This document shows, piece by piece, positions 52,101-60,757 of a stretch of 64,000 bases of DNA. Both the position numbers and the translations under genes were made by a program. Within the stretch, counting starts at the first letter, position 1; each line of letters begins with the position of its first letter. The notes under the pieces are model-generated. The model was not told the origin of the DNA, did no database searches, and saw nothing but the letters and a program-made list of their open reading frames with translations. Source of the DNA: Marinomonas gallaica. GTDB lineage: Bacteria > Pseudomonadota > Gammaproteobacteria > Pseudomonadales > Marinomonadaceae. The DNA lies in NCBI RefSeq assembly GCF_001639745.1, contig NZ_LTAX01000006.1, forward strand, positions 62,001 through 126,000. The letters are read 5' to 3'.

Positions 52101-52493
52101 GTTCGAGGCTGTAGGAATACCCGCTATAACCCAACCATTTTCAACTTGGTCTACATCCATGGAAAAACCGTCTATGGAGATATGGTTTACATTGAAAGCG
52201 CCAGTAAACAATGGCCAAAAGTCTAAGCCTATGCTCAAGTGCTTAAGGGATAAAGTTTGTTGCTCTTTAACCGTGATCGCAACATCGCTAAGAGACAGTC
52301 CAATAGGGAAAAGGTCGGGATTGATTTCAGCCGCAGTTAGGTTGGCGTCATGTTGGGATAGGTATTTGTTAGCGGCCCATTTTGTGATCGATGGAATTAA
52401 GGCCCAAGTGCTACACAAGACAACCAATGTGGCCGTTGAGATGATTAAGGTCTTCTTCTGCCATGGTTTCATGAAGGTAAACAAGTTAGTCAT
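49128..52493 (-). CDS. Large DUF748/AsmA-like envelope protein with OmpA-like C-terminus
   Basis: A 1121-residue protein with one N-terminal membrane anchor (~15-32, TLIISTATLVVLCSTWALIP) and a long beta-rich periplasmic body. Its N-terminal AsmA-like region contains NPDLFPIGLSLSDVAITVKE. A central region has many short repeated strands, and a DUF748 core lies towards the end (NANAFGYR-like ANALGYRINSGQLNMDLDL). The last ~130 residues resemble an OmpA-like domain (QAFLDQLATLMKDR, ANKRAESLKAYLVD). AsmA-like proteins are thought to bridge the periplasm and move phospholipids; applying that here is inference. Confidence 0.85.
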   Translation of the reverse strand: MTNLFTFMKPWQKKTLIISTATLVVLCSTWALIPSITKWAANKYLSQHDANLTAAEINPDLFPIGLSLSDVAITVKEQQTLSLKHLSIGLDFWPLFTGAFNVNHISIDGFSMDVDQVENGWVIAGIPTASNDASTPVEEPENNQDSEDNPIAPTFFIRNASINDTSIRLNTLAGDDRFAITSLSISEVSHDMFNWRGVFNLEATINDGIANIEGDISADKEQVDASIDIGNIQLSSSDINHFLPQNIGLFSASDVSLEGQTNATYYFNNAPKLSFTSPLVTLDTKQFSFSDKDQKASWATLETNLSDVSLEMQSASELKLAANTGITFTGLALSSGEQSLQADNVAFSNDLVATKKGNTLNIEKGDSQLTLTKASAKSGDNQINVAQASANLSSLLAKLSLPEATGDIAGTIDLSTNNLSGQLADNGKANLKAFQLSAPVKVSLAKDSKTAALQTFNLSMDDAAFEQNDLKAQLASFGIELANMALSQSEKGISIKSDRSDLDLKQATVTSKDITGSLGSLAVNLNNTSVQQSDESLNVISDAAITSQTLNATLRNLPNAQPETTLKYDTFGFKNQVSWQQSADKSALNAKQNSLNVANLSVDQNNTMKSLLDNIEINNDGVTVSLNQGQMTDLKANNSQVALGKLSAKLPDGGTLLSWKDIQVSSSQIDFDKNGPVAMLESITVNNFVASEPKQDSGLPPLGKFEKLSVNNVDFRTQGVQVDSVKIDKLIAGIALSESRGVANLILPSSMQPAKDETANIDSKPVEAEATNSKNSTEAETPFYVVINTIEVSADSQFSFSDQGITPALSRVLDIEQLTVKNLNTRSKGEKAHILLKAKNGNYATIESDVSIVPTAERLTMTAKAKIREIELPPVSPYVANALGYRINSGQLNMDLDLKATEGELDGNTHIVLRQFDLGGQKSSNAVLKVGVIPLNLAVDTLKNRDDNIILDLPMRGDISNPSFQWQNFFLLPIRQGLYKASSSYLMQTFVPYANVITLVQFAGEQALRLRVEPLKFEHGDSDINESQQAFLDQLATLMKDRNGAQLRACGFGVPKDLDEETPPETLDNDDQQALLKLANKRAESLKAYLVDADIKSSRIFLCSPDIDSSKKGQPRVELNF

Positions 52494-52645
52494 GAGTACT
52501 CCTTACTGATTGACTTGTGTATAGGGCTAGCCTATCTGAACGATTCTACTGGCATGCGTATCTGATCGTAAGTCTAATATTTAGCAAGCAATGATGAATT
52601 GTCGAACAATACTCAGATAGCCAAACAATTATAGGCTGTTTGACG

Positions 52646-53026
52646 TCATTGTGGAGGTGTCTCTTTGCGTAATGGCATGCGCAATAAGTGAATGCTGACA
52701 GCTAAACCTATGACACATAGACCAATGGTGGCCCAGAATCGCCAGACAATGAACATTGATAGGGTCATACCTGCCCACATAAAAATGAGTGCTCGATTAC
52801 GGGCTTTTTTAGGGATTCCTTGGTCTGATTGCCAGTCCGAGACAATCGGACCAAAATATTTGTGGTTGAGTAGCCATTCATGGAAGCGCTCAGATGACTT
52901 TGAGAAGCACCACGCAGCAAGTAACACTAAGGGCGTGGTTGGAAGCAAGGGTAAAAAGATTCCAACAATGCCTGTAATGAGAGACATCCACCCAAAGATT
53001 AATAATGCAATTCGCTTACCCGTCAT
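52646..53026 (-). CDS. DUF454/YbaN-family inner-membrane protein
   Basis: A 126-residue membrane protein. The pattern GIFLPLLPTTPLVLLAAWCF followed by KSSERFHEWLLNHKYFGP and DWQ.. is the hallmark of the YbaN/DUF454 family. Three or four membrane helices. Function unknown. It is a single gene on the minus strand with nothing linked. Confidence 0.92.
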   Translation of the reverse strand: MTGKRIALLIFGWMSLITGIVGIFLPLLPTTPLVLLAAWCFSKSSERFHEWLLNHKYFGPIVSDWQSDQGIPKKARNRALIFMWAGMTLSMFIVWRFWATIGLCVIGLAVSIHLLRMPLRKETPPQ

Positions 53027-53167
53027 ACGAAAGTTCTATCTTAATGTAGATGGCTCAGCATCAACTGGTTGAAAAATACGGCTCTGTACCGCCATGACAC
53101 GCAAGATTCTGTTCAAACACTGGCTTTAGGGCCGGTATTTGAACGTCTATGGTGAGTAGTGTACGGG

Positions 53168-53836
53168 CTAGTTAGCTGCACCGAATAACGACTCCATCGT
53201 ATCTCCTTCACTGTCAGCGACAAGGCTCCAGCCTCCTAATCGTTTCCAGCGATTGACGATCTCACAGAAAAGCTCTGCAGTTTTTTCTGTGTCATAGGCA
53301 GCAGAGTGGGCTTCAGAGTTACTGAATTCAATGCCTGCTACTTGACATGCTTTGGCCAAAACGGTTTGGCCAAAGGCTAAACCAGAAAGTGACGCAGTAT
53401 CAAAGCTTGAGAAGGGGTGAAATGGGTTACGCTTGATCTCGTTGCGGTCAATGGCCGCATTTAAGAAGCCATGATCAAAAGCAGAATTATGTCCCACTAG
53501 AATCGCACGTTTACAACCTGTCGATTTCAGTTCTTTTCGAACATTTGAGAACATTTGGCTTAACGCTTCTTTTTCAGCAAGATCATCACGATCAGGGGCA
53601 AAAGGATCGATCCCAGTGAATTCTAAAGCCTCTTTTTCAAGGTTAGCGCCTTCAAAGGGTTTAATGTGAAATGACATGGTTTCATAGATATAAAGCTCGC
53701 CATTTTCATCCATTCTCAGGATGCTGGCAGCCAATTCTAGGAGGGCGTCTGTTTTTGCATTAAAGCCAGCCGTTTCGACGTCGATAACAATAGGTAGGAA
53801 GCCGCGGAATCGATCTTTGATTTCGTGATTAGACAA
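53168..53836 (-). CDS. rnt: Ribonuclease T
   Basis: DEDD-family 3'-5' exonuclease that trims tRNA CCA ends and stable RNAs. The 222-residue sequence has the ExoI motif [12 protein letters not shown], the ExoII region [14 protein letters not shown] and the Exo[18 protein letters not shown] with the catalytic His and Asp. Divergent from motY. The rnt-motY-argG neighbourhood matches that in Pseudomonas aeruginosa, where pyrC lies between; pyrC is absent here. Confidence 0.94.
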   Translation of the reverse strand: MSNHEIKDRFRGFLPIVIDVETAGFNAKTDALLELAASILRMDENGELYIYETMSFHIKPFEGANLEKEALEFTGIDPFAPDRDDLAEKEALSQMFSNVRKELKSTGCKRAILVGHNSAFDHGFLNAAIDRNEIKRNPFHPFSSFDTASLSGLAFGQTVLAKACQVAGIEFSNSEAHSAAYDTEKTAELFCEIVNRWKRLGGWSLVADSEGDTMESLFGAAN

Positions 53837-53904
53837 AAGAGAATCCTTAATTCTGCCGTATGCTCAGAAAATTAATGAGTAGTTGGCGGAAGATGATAAC
53901 ATAC

Positions 53905-54843
53905 ATGCTAAGTCTAGAACGAGAACTCTTAACCGTGATAGTGAAACCTTTAATCAAAACCATGCTTTTATTGGCCAGCGCTTTAGCGGCTATGAACAGT
54001 CATGCGTTGACTCGATATGAATCTGATATAGAAGAGTCAAGATGGTCCCTGTCCGGTGATATTTTTGAATGTACTTTGGCTCACCCCATTCCACACTTTG
54101 GAATTGGTGAGTTTATAAAAGAAGCTGGCGAACCAATGAAGTTTGTTTTGCATCCGCAAAATGAAAAAATTGGGCCAGGACAAGTGTATATTATTTCTCA
54201 AGCGCCAAGTTGGATACCGGGAATATCGCCTGAGACGCTGGAGATCATGCCTTATCCAGGCTATGGATTGACCGTTGAAGTGGGTGGTAAAGTCGCCGAG
54301 CAAATGTTGACGTCTCTTGATCGAGGTCGTCACCCTGTTGTAACAGGTTCTGCTTGGGAGAATGGACGTGAAAGTGTTGAAGTGGCACTTAGCAACATTA
54401 ATTTTAACCCTGCCTACGATGAATTTCGGCGCTGCATGGCTAGCTTATTGCCAGTTAATTTTGAGCAAATCGCACGTACCGCCGCGTTATTCCCAACGAA
54501 CGGCGTAGAGTTAACGGATCGAATTAAGCGTCGACTGGATTTGGTCGCGTTATATGTCGATGCAGACCCCACCATTGAATACATCTATATAGATGGTCAT
54601 ACCGACATTATTGGTTCGCGCCGAGACAATCGCGAATTGTCTAAAGAGCGTGCAGAAAGGGTGACCGAGTATCTACTTAAAAAAGGCATCGCACCTGAAA
54701 AAATTGTGTCCCGTTATCATGGTGAGCGCTACCCCGCGGCGGATAACCGTAAGAACGATGGACGTGAGCGAAACCGTCGTGTGACCATTCGTTTAGAGCG
54801 TTCAAGCAATAATGCGCAGTCACTATCAGAACCAAGCCCATAA
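53905..54843 (+). CDS. motY: Sodium-type flagellar stator protein MotY
   Basis: Periplasmic T-ring protein that positions stators of the polar flagellar motor. Signal-peptide-like segment KTMLLLASALAAMNSHALTR, an N-terminal MotY-specific domain (~35-180), and a C-terminal OmpA-like peptidoglycan-binding domain with YIDGHTDIIGSRRDN, ELSKERAERVTEYLL and NDGRERNRRVTIRLE. The start is uncertain: ATG at 53905, or GTG at 53935/53941 would give a better signal peptide. The frame extends up to 53860, but only 23 bp would then remain to the divergent rnt gene. Confidence 0.88.
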   Translation: MLSLERELLTVIVKPLIKTMLLLASALAAMNSHALTRYESDIEESRWSLSGDIFECTLAHPIPHFGIGEFIKEAGEPMKFVLHPQNEKIGPGQVYIISQAPSWIPGISPETLEIMPYPGYGLTVEVGGKVAEQMLTSLDRGRHPVVTGSAWENGRESVEVALSNINFNPAYDEFRRCMASLLPVNFEQIARTAALFPTNGVELTDRIKRRLDLVALYVDADPTIEYIYIDGHTDIIGSRRDNRELSKERAERVTEYLLKKGIAPEKIVSRYHGERYPAADNRKNDGRERNRRVTIRLERSSNNAQSLSEPSP

Positions 54844-54995
54844 AGACTAGGGTTTAGCGCAACTATCCTTTCTATTTTCAGGAACGCCTCTTGCTAAGCA
54901 AGGGGCGAAATTTTACACTTACCGCCTATTTTATTTTAACTGCGCGCAGTCCGTTTCAGAGGCTGTGCTGAGTCTCGTTGAGGAGAAGGAATATA

Positions 54996-56225
54996 ATGTC
55001 TGACGTGAAGAAGGTAGTGCTAGCCTACTCTGGCGGCCTAGACACTTCAGTAATCGTGAAGTGGCTTCAAGAAGAGTATCAGTGTGAAGTGGTAACTTTT
55101 ACCGCTGACTTGGGTCAGGGCGAAGAAGTAGAGCCAGCTCGCGCGAAAGCTCAAGCGTTGGGCGTTAAAGAAATCTACATCGAAGACCTTCGCGAAGAAT
55201 TCGTACGTGATTTCGTATTCCCAATGTTCCGTGCGAACACAGTATACGAAGGTGAGTATCTTCTAGGTACGTCTATCGCTCGTCCACTTATCGCTAAGCG
55301 TTTGATTGAAATTGCTAACGAAACAGGTGCGGATGCGATTTCTCACGGCGCAACAGGTAAAGGCAACGACCAAGTACGTTTCGAGCTAGGTGCTTACGCG
55401 CTTAAGCCAGGCGTTCAAGTGATTGCACCATGGCGTGAATGGGACCTAACGTCTCGTGAAACGCTTATGGCTTACTGTAAAGAGCATGATATCCCAGTAG
55501 ATTTCTCTAATGCTAAGAAGAAATCACCATACTCAATGGATGCTAACCTTCTGCACATCTCATACGAAGGTGATTTACTAGAAGATCCATGGGTAGGTGC
55601 TGAAGAAGATATGTGGCGTTGGTCTGTATCGCCAGAGCAAGCACCAGATGAAGCAACGATCATCGAGCTTGGCTTTGAAAAAGGTGATGCAGTTTCTATC
55701 AACGGTGAAGCAATGTCTCCAGCGACGATCCTTGAAACACTAAACAAGGTTGGTGGCGCGAACGGTATCGGTCGTGACGACCTAGTTGAAAACCGTTTCG
55801 TAGGTATGAAGTCGCGTGGTTGTTACGAAACACCAGGTGGTACCATCCTTCTGAAAGCACACCGTGCGATGGAATCTATCACGCTAGACCGTGAAGCGGC
55901 TCACCTAAAAGATGAGATCATGCCGAAATACGCGAAAGTGATTTACAACGGCTTCTGGTGGTCTGAAGAGCGTCGTATGCTGCAAGCACTGATTGACGCT
56001 TCTCAAGAATTCGTAACGGGTACCGTGCGTTTGAAACTGTATAAAGGTAACGTGATTGTTGAAGGTCGTGAATCTCCATACAGCCTATTCGACAGCACCA
56101 TTGCTACGTTCGAAGACGATGCAGGTGCCTACGATCAAAAAGATGCAGCGGGCTTTATCAAGCTAAATGCTTTGCGCATGCGTATTGCAGCGCAAAAAGG
56201 TCGTACATTCCTAGACCGTAAGTAA
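54996..56225 (+). CDS. argG: Argininosuccinate synthase
   Basis: Joins citrulline and aspartate using ATP in arginine biosynthesis. The 409-residue protein starts [20 protein letters not shown], with the PP-loop SGGLDTS, and contains [15 protein letters not shown] and [16 protein letters not shown], all typical of ArgG. AAGGA precedes the ATG at 54996; an in-frame TTG at 54978 is unlikely. The codon usage is strongly biased, as in highly expressed genes. A strong terminator follows. Confidence 0.97.
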   Translation: MSDVKKVVLAYSGGLDTSVIVKWLQEEYQCEVVTFTADLGQGEEVEPARAKAQALGVKEIYIEDLREEFVRDFVFPMFRANTVYEGEYLLGTSIARPLIAKRLIEIANETGADAISHGATGKGNDQVRFELGAYALKPGVQVIAPWREWDLTSRETLMAYCKEHDIPVDFSNAKKKSPYSMDANLLHISYEGDLLEDPWVGAEEDMWRWSVSPEQAPDEATIIELGFEKGDAVSINGEAMSPATILETLNKVGGANGIGRDDLVENRFVGMKSRGCYETPGGTILLKAHRAMESITLDREAAHLKDEIMPKYAKVIYNGFWWSEERRMLQALIDASQEFVTGTVRLKLYKGNVIVEGRESPYSLFDSTIATFEDDAGAYDQKDAAGFIKLNALRMRIAAQKGRTFLDRK

Positions 56226-56267
56226 TAATCTATTGCGTGATTAGCGCTGTGCTAGTCATCAGATAAT

Positions 56268-56303
56268 AAAAACGCCCACCTTGTAAAAGATGGGCGTTTT
56301 TTT
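56268..56303 (+). terminator. Intrinsic terminator after argG
   Basis: Arms AAAAACGCCCA and TGGGCGTTTTTTT flank a 12-nt loop; G/C stem followed by an uninterrupted T-run. Confidence 0.92.
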
Positions 56304-56390
56304 ATGCCATAAAGTCAGCTATTTTAATCGCAGTGAAAAAATGTTTTGATTGACCGTTTGGTTAAAAAATTAAATTCATGTAGGTGTTGT

Positions 56391-57284
56391 ATGACCGTAT
56401 TTAATGTCGGCTCAATAAATGTTGACCATCTCTATCAGGTTGACCATTTTGTTCGTCCAGGTGAAACCATGGGCTCGTCCAGTTATCAGCAATTACTGGG
56501 AGGTAAGGGCGCTAATCAATCGGTTGCTCTCGCCAAAGCGGGCGCGAAGGTTAAACATGTCGGAGCGATTTGCCACAGTGATACTCACATTATTGAGCAG
56601 CTACAAAGCTATGGTGTTGATACAGAATGGATCGCTAAGGTAGAAGAAACCACAGGTCATGCGATCATTCAGCTTACAGGTGAAGCTGAGAACGCTATCA
56701 TCCTGCATGCGGGGGCCAACCATACGCTGACAAGTCGCCAAATAAAGAGTGTGCTCGACAATCTACAGCAAGGCGATTGGGTGTTGTTGCAAAATGAGAC
56801 CAATCTCGTAGCGGAGGCGCTGCAAGCAGCTCAAGAGGCAGGCGCTAAGGTGGTGTTTAATCCTGCACCGATGGACGCTGAATTGACGCGTAAGGTATTA
56901 CCTTATCTTGACCTGTTAATCGTTAATGAAGTTGAGGCCATGGACTTAGCTCAAGTGGATACGATTGAAGCGGCGGCTGAGAAACTGCCTAAGGATTACC
57001 CAGATATCGCGGTCATGATGACGCTGGGCAAAGAGGGCGTGCGTTATTTCTCGGCGCAAGAAGACATTCAAGTACCTGCTTTTGTGGTGTCAGCAAAAGA
57101 TACTACTGCGGCAGGAGATACGTTTATAGGCTTCTGCTTGGCGGAGTTAAGCCAAGGGACACCAATGAAACAAGCGATGACGAAAGCATGTGCCGCCTCA
57201 GCCATTTGTGTGACGCGTATGGGAGCGGCACCCTCCATTCCCACGATGAATGAAGTAAACGACTTTTTAGCTCAACATAATTAG
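56391..57284 (+). CDS. rbsK: Ribokinase (PfkB family)
   Basis: Phosphorylates ribose to ribose 5-phosphate. From the ATG at 56391 (MTVFNVGSINVDHLYQVDHF, AGGTG five bases upstream) it has 297 residues. GETMGSSSYQQLLGGKGANQ is the ribokinase N-terminal signature and AKDTTAAGDTFIGF the C-terminal PfkB motif with the catalytic Asp. The longer start at 56346 does not look family-like. With the nucleoside hydrolase 25 bases downstream it forms a nucleoside-salvage pair: the hydrolase releases ribose, the kinase traps it. Confidence 0.9.
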   Translation: MTVFNVGSINVDHLYQVDHFVRPGETMGSSSYQQLLGGKGANQSVALAKAGAKVKHVGAICHSDTHIIEQLQSYGVDTEWIAKVEETTGHAIIQLTGEAENAIILHAGANHTLTSRQIKSVLDNLQQGDWVLLQNETNLVAEALQAAQEAGAKVVFNPAPMDAELTRKVLPYLDLLIVNEVEAMDLAQVDTIEAAAEKLPKDYPDIAVMMTLGKEGVRYFSAQEDIQVPAFVVSAKDTTAAGDTFIGFCLAELSQGTPMKQAMTKACAASAICVTRMGAAPSIPTMNEVNDFLAQHN

Positions 57285-57309
57285 AACCAGAACACATAAG
57301 AGTGAACCT

Positions 57310-58257
57310 ATGACACGTAAAATTATTATTGATACGGACCCTGGCATTGATGATGCAATGGCCATATTTTTTGCTTTTCAAGCAAAAGAGCTTGATGTGC
57401 TGGGTCTAACAACCACTTATGGCAACGTCCCTGTCGATATTGCGACAAAAAATGCCCTGATACTCACCGAGATTGCTGGTGTGGACGTGCCGGTTGTCGG
57501 TGGTGTCTCTATTCCTTCAGTCATCGCACCGCGTCCGTTCCCTGACTTTGTTCACGGTGCTGATGGCTTTGGTAACATTGATTATCCGGCACCAACGAAA
57601 ACAGCTTCGGATCAAACAGCCGCCGAGTTTATTGTTGAGCAGGTGCGTAAGTACCCTGGTGAAGTCACAATTGTTGCCTTAGCGCCGTTAGGTAACCTTG
57701 CTAAAGCGCTAGAGCTGGATCCAGAGATCGCTAACTTAGTTGATGAAGTGGTATTGATGGGCGGCACGGCGGTTGAGTATGGCAACGTGTCACCTGTGGC
57801 AGAAGCGAACATCATCAACGACCCTCATGCAGCGGATAAAGTGTTTGGCGCACCTTGGCAAGTGACCATGGTGGGACTGGATGTGACTCATCAAGTATTG
57901 CTAGACAATACTATTCTAGAGCGAATCAAAGCCCAGAACCCAGAGCAGGGTAATTTCCTTTACGACTGCGCTCAATTTTATATTAAGTTTTACAGTGACC
58001 GTTTTGGTGTGGAAGGCTGCTATTTCCATGATGCATCAACCATTGCCTATCTATTAGACCCAAGCATCTTTGGTATTGAGTTGGGTGCCATTCGTGTAGC
58101 GTGTGAAGGTATTGCGTTAGGGCAGACCATCTTTGCACCACAAGGCATGGAATATCCAGAACCACATTGGGATGGTGTCCCGATGACTCAAGTTTGCATG
58201 GAAGTGGATGGCGAACGTATGTTGAAGTTGTTTGAAGACGTGATGGTCGCAGTTTAA
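57310..58257 (+). CDS. Inosine/uridine-preferring nucleoside hydrolase
   Basis: Cleaves the N-glycosidic bond of ribonucleosides to base and ribose. The 315-residue protein has the Ca-binding signature IIIDTDPGIDDAMAIFFAF, EVVLMGGTAVEYGN and AEANIINDPHAADKVF, all typical of the family. The exact base preference cannot be read. Follows rbsK in the same operon and ends at an intrinsic terminator. Confidence 0.93.
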   Translation: MTRKIIIDTDPGIDDAMAIFFAFQAKELDVLGLTTTYGNVPVDIATKNALILTEIAGVDVPVVGGVSIPSVIAPRPFPDFVHGADGFGNIDYPAPTKTASDQTAAEFIVEQVRKYPGEVTIVALAPLGNLAKALELDPEIANLVDEVVLMGGTAVEYGNVSPVAEANIINDPHAADKVFGAPWQVTMVGLDVTHQVLLDNTILERIKAQNPEQGNFLYDCAQFYIKFYSDRFGVEGCYFHDASTIAYLLDPSIFGIELGAIRVACEGIALGQTIFAPQGMEYPEPHWDGVPMTQVCMEVDGERMLKLFEDVMVAV

Positions 58258-58277
58258 AGCAAGGTATACGAACTTAT

Positions 58278-58300
58278 AAAGGCGCCTCGGCGCCTTTTTT
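58278..58300 (+). terminator. Intrinsic terminator after the nucleoside hydrolase gene
   Basis: AAAGGCGCC and GGCGCCTTT nearly abut (palindrome around TC) and are followed by a T-run. The tail overlaps the stop of the convergent PilZ-like gene. Confidence 0.85.
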
Positions 58301-58625
58301 AGCTGTGTGCTTTTACAAATGTGTCGATAAAGGCGCGCTCTTTCTCTGCAATGGAGTGAAACTGCATTTGAATATAGTGTTTATCGTGCTCGTTTAAAAT
58401 ATCTGCTGAGGGGATGCAGATCGCTTTGATGGTTGCTTGCTTACCTTCGTGTATCGCATTCAGCTCTAGTTTTACTTTTTTTGAGCCCATCAGGCCAAAT
58501 GGGGATTCTACTTCCACTAAGTTATGTGAGATGTGCGTACAGTGAATGGCAGTGCTCTTACCGTTGGTAAGGTAAAGCGTGCCTGTCCAGAAGCAGCGAA
58601 CATAAGGTGAGGAGTGTTTAGTCAC
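58299..58625 (-). CDS. PilZ-like domain protein
   Basis: A 108-residue protein with a PilZ-like beta-barrel pattern: YVRCFWTGTLYLTNG, TAIHCTHISHNLVEVESPFG and the C-terminal HYIQMQFHSIAEKERAFIDTFV. The c-di-GMP-binding RxxxR and D/NxSxxG motifs are not visible (THISHNL stands at the second), so it may not bind c-di-GMP. Single gene on the minus strand, 95 bp downstream of nth. Family call is moderate. Confidence 0.55.
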   Translation of the reverse strand: MTKHSSPYVRCFWTGTLYLTNGKSTAIHCTHISHNLVEVESPFGLMGSKKVKLELNAIHEGKQATIKAICIPSADILNEHDKHYIQMQFHSIAEKERAFIDTFVKAHS

Positions 58626-58720
58626 AGCATTATCCGTTAGAGTCAGAAATTACATCACGCGACATTATAGTGGTTTCTAGCGGGTATCACAGCGAAATTT
58701 TAGATCCACTTGATTTGAGC

Positions 58721-59356
58721 CTAGGAAGACGTTTTCTCTTTAAATTCGCAGAGGTCTTCAATGATGCAGGCATCACACTTTGGCTTTCTTGCGGTGCAGA
58801 TATAACGCCCATGTAAAATGAGCCAGTGATGAGCATCGAGTAGAAATTCTTTTGGTAAAAAGCGAATCAGTTTGTCTTCCACTTCTAATACGTTTTTACC
58901 GGGTGCAATTTTAGTGCGATTTGAAACACGAAAAATATGTGTATCTACAGCCATGGCGACTTGGCGAAAGGCCGTATTCAGCACGACGTTAGCGGTTTTG
59001 CGGCCGACGCCGGGTAACGCTTCTAACTCAGCACGAGTTTGTGGTACCTCACTGTTATGTTTCTCAATCAACATTTGACAGGTCTTGATTGCATTCTCTG
59101 CTTTGGCATTAAACAAACCAATGGTTTTAATGTATTGCTTAAGGCCATCAACGCCCAGTGCGTACATGCTCTCTGGCGTATTCGCGACAGGGAAAAGTTT
59201 GCGTGTGGCTTTATTAACACTCACATCCGTCGCTTGAGCAGACAACAACACGGCTATCAATAGTTCAAAAGGGGAGTTGTATTCAAGTTCAGTCACTGGA
59301 TTGGGATTTTCGGCACGTAATCGTGTAAAAATCTCATGTCGCTTAGCTTTGTTCAC
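58721..59356 (-). CDS. nth: Endonuclease III (DNA glycosylase/AP lyase)
   Basis: Base-excision repair enzyme for oxidised pyrimidines, 211 residues. The helix-hairpin-helix ALPGVGRKTANVVLN contains the catalytic Lys, AVDTHIFRVSNR the catalytic Asp, and CTARKPKCDACIIEDLC carries the C-X6-C-X2-C-X5-C iron-sulfur cluster. It closes the rnf operon, 19 bases after rnfE, the same order as rsxABCDGE-nth in E. coli. Confidence 0.97.
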   Translation of the reverse strand: MNKAKRHEIFTRLRAENPNPVTELEYNSPFELLIAVLLSAQATDVSVNKATRKLFPVANTPESMYALGVDGLKQYIKTIGLFNAKAENAIKTCQMLIEKHNSEVPQTRAELEALPGVGRKTANVVLNTAFRQVAMAVDTHIFRVSNRTKIAPGKNVLEVEDKLIRFLPKEFLLDAHHWLILHGRYICTARKPKCDACIIEDLCEFKEKTSS

Positions 59357-59375
59357 AATCCCCTCCTAGACCTGA

Positions 59376-60131
59376 CTAATCGGTAACACGTACGCGACGA
59401 GAGACTTTTTCTTGGCCTTCTTGTGCCTTAGCAACGCGTTGTTTTTCTTTCTCGTCATAGTAGTTCTTTATGGCGATTAGAAGACCTAGGCCGATAAAGG
59501 CACCTGGCGGCAAGATGGCGAATAGAACATTTGGGTAATCGCTGAAAAACGTAATCTTCCAACCTAATGCTATGTCACCAAACAATAAGTGCATATCGCT
59601 AAATAAGGTCGCTTGGCCGATTAGCTCACGCATACCGCCTAAGACAACCAACACAAACATAAAGCCAAGCCCCATCATTAAGCCATCTACCGCGGAAGGT
59701 AATACTGGGTTACGGCTCGCAAATGCATCGGCACGACCAAGAATGGCACAGTTAGTCACGATCAAAGGAATAAAAATGCCAAGAATTTGGTACAGCTCGT
59801 AGGTATAAGCCTGCATGATTAGCTCAATACAAGTGGTAAACGAGGCAATGATCATCACGAAGGCAGGTAAACGAACCGCTTCAGAGACGTAGTTACGGAT
59901 CAATGAAACGGCAATGTTTGAACCCAGTAACACCACAATAGTCGCTAAGCCAAGGCCGATGGCGTTAACAACCGTACTGGTCACTGCCAAAAGCGGACAT
60001 AAACCAAGTAATTGGACTAGGGCTGGGTTGTTTTTCCAGAGGCCGTTATACAAGATTTCTTGATAATCAGGCCCCGCTGGCGCGGGATTTTCCACGGGTG
60101 TATCAGGTGCAAGTGTGTCTTGAGCGCTCAT
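59376..60131 (-). CDS. rnfE: Ion-translocating oxidoreductase subunit RnfE
   Basis: Membrane subunit of the Rnf/Rsx complex, which couples ferredoxin and NAD redox to ion movement or keeps SoxR reduced. 251 residues, six helices. [39 protein letters not shown] and [21 protein letters not shown] are typical of RnfE. The N-terminal ~25 residues ([15 protein letters not shown]) form an extra soluble extension. Eight bases from rnfG. Confidence 0.96.
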   Translation of the reverse strand: MSAQDTLAPDTPVENPAPAGPDYQEILYNGLWKNNPALVQLLGLCPLLAVTSTVVNAIGLGLATIVVLLGSNIAVSLIRNYVSEAVRLPAFVMIIASFTTCIELIMQAYTYELYQILGIFIPLIVTNCAILGRADAFASRNPVLPSAVDGLMMGLGFMFVLVVLGGMRELIGQATLFSDMHLLFGDIALGWKITFFSDYPNVLFAILPPGAFIGLGLLIAIKNYYDEKEKQRVAKAQEGQEKVSRRVRVTD

Positions 60132-60139
60132 AGCAAATC

Positions 60140-60757
60140 CTAACGCGACAACAGCGCGTCTTGGTTCTCGTTAAAATAAAGTAATGTATTCTTAACCGCG
60201 CGCACAACAGCGCGTGGAGTGATGGTTGCGCCGGTAAACTGGTCGAACGTACCACCGTCTTTTTTGACATTCCACTGCTTCAAAGGTGTGTTCTCAAGGG
60301 ATTTTCCAGCGAAGGATAAGATCCATTGAGACTTCTGTAAATCCACTTTGTCGCCCAGTCCTGGTGTTTCTTTATGGCTGATCACACGTGATCCCGTAAC
60401 GACGCCATTTCGGTCGATCGCGACCAAGAGATCTAAGTTCCCGTTGTAACCACCAGGTGCGATCGTTTCAAAGATAATGGCGGTCACTTGTCCATCTTTA
60501 CGAGCAATGAAGGCTGGCACCGGTTCAGATGAACCTAATAACGGATCAGCAGGTAATAGCACTTGTGCTTCGGCAAGGTTATTGTCGTAGCGGTCTGCAG
60601 GCAAAATTTCATTAAACGCAGACAGTTGTGCTTGAACGATATTATCTTCAATCGTGTGCTCGGTTAGCTGATGTGTTAATGCAATCAGACCTGCCGTTAA
60701 TACCGCAAAAAGACCTAAGCCAACACTGTTTTGGCGAATTGAGGTAAAGATGTTCAT
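60140..60757 (-). CDS. rnfG: Ion-translocating oxidoreductase subunit RnfG
   Basis: Flavoprotein subunit anchored by one N-terminal helix (~12-30), 205 residues. The covalent FMN site is the Thr in [14 protein letters not shown] (~residue 175). [20 protein letters not shown] is also typical. Its start overlaps the stop of rnfD by one base. Confidence 0.95.
   Translation of the reverse strand: MNIFTSIRQNSVGLGLFAVLTAGLIALTHQLTEHTIEDNIVQAQLSAFNEILPADRYDNNLAEAQVLLPADPLLGSSEPVPAFIARKDGQVTAIIFETIAPGGYNGNLDLLVAIDRNGVVTGSRVISHKETPGLGDKVDLQKSQWILSFAGKSLENTPLKQWNVKKDGGTFDQFTGATITPRAVVRAVKNTLLYFNENQDALLSR

Noticed and set aside
50183-52509. Plus-strand frames opposite the DUF748 gene
   Set aside because: Antisense shadows with low-complexity Ser/Leu content and no ribosome sites or family features.
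54978-54995. TTG start for argG giving six extra residues
   Set aside because: These bases contain the ribosome site itself; the ArgG consensus starts at 54996.
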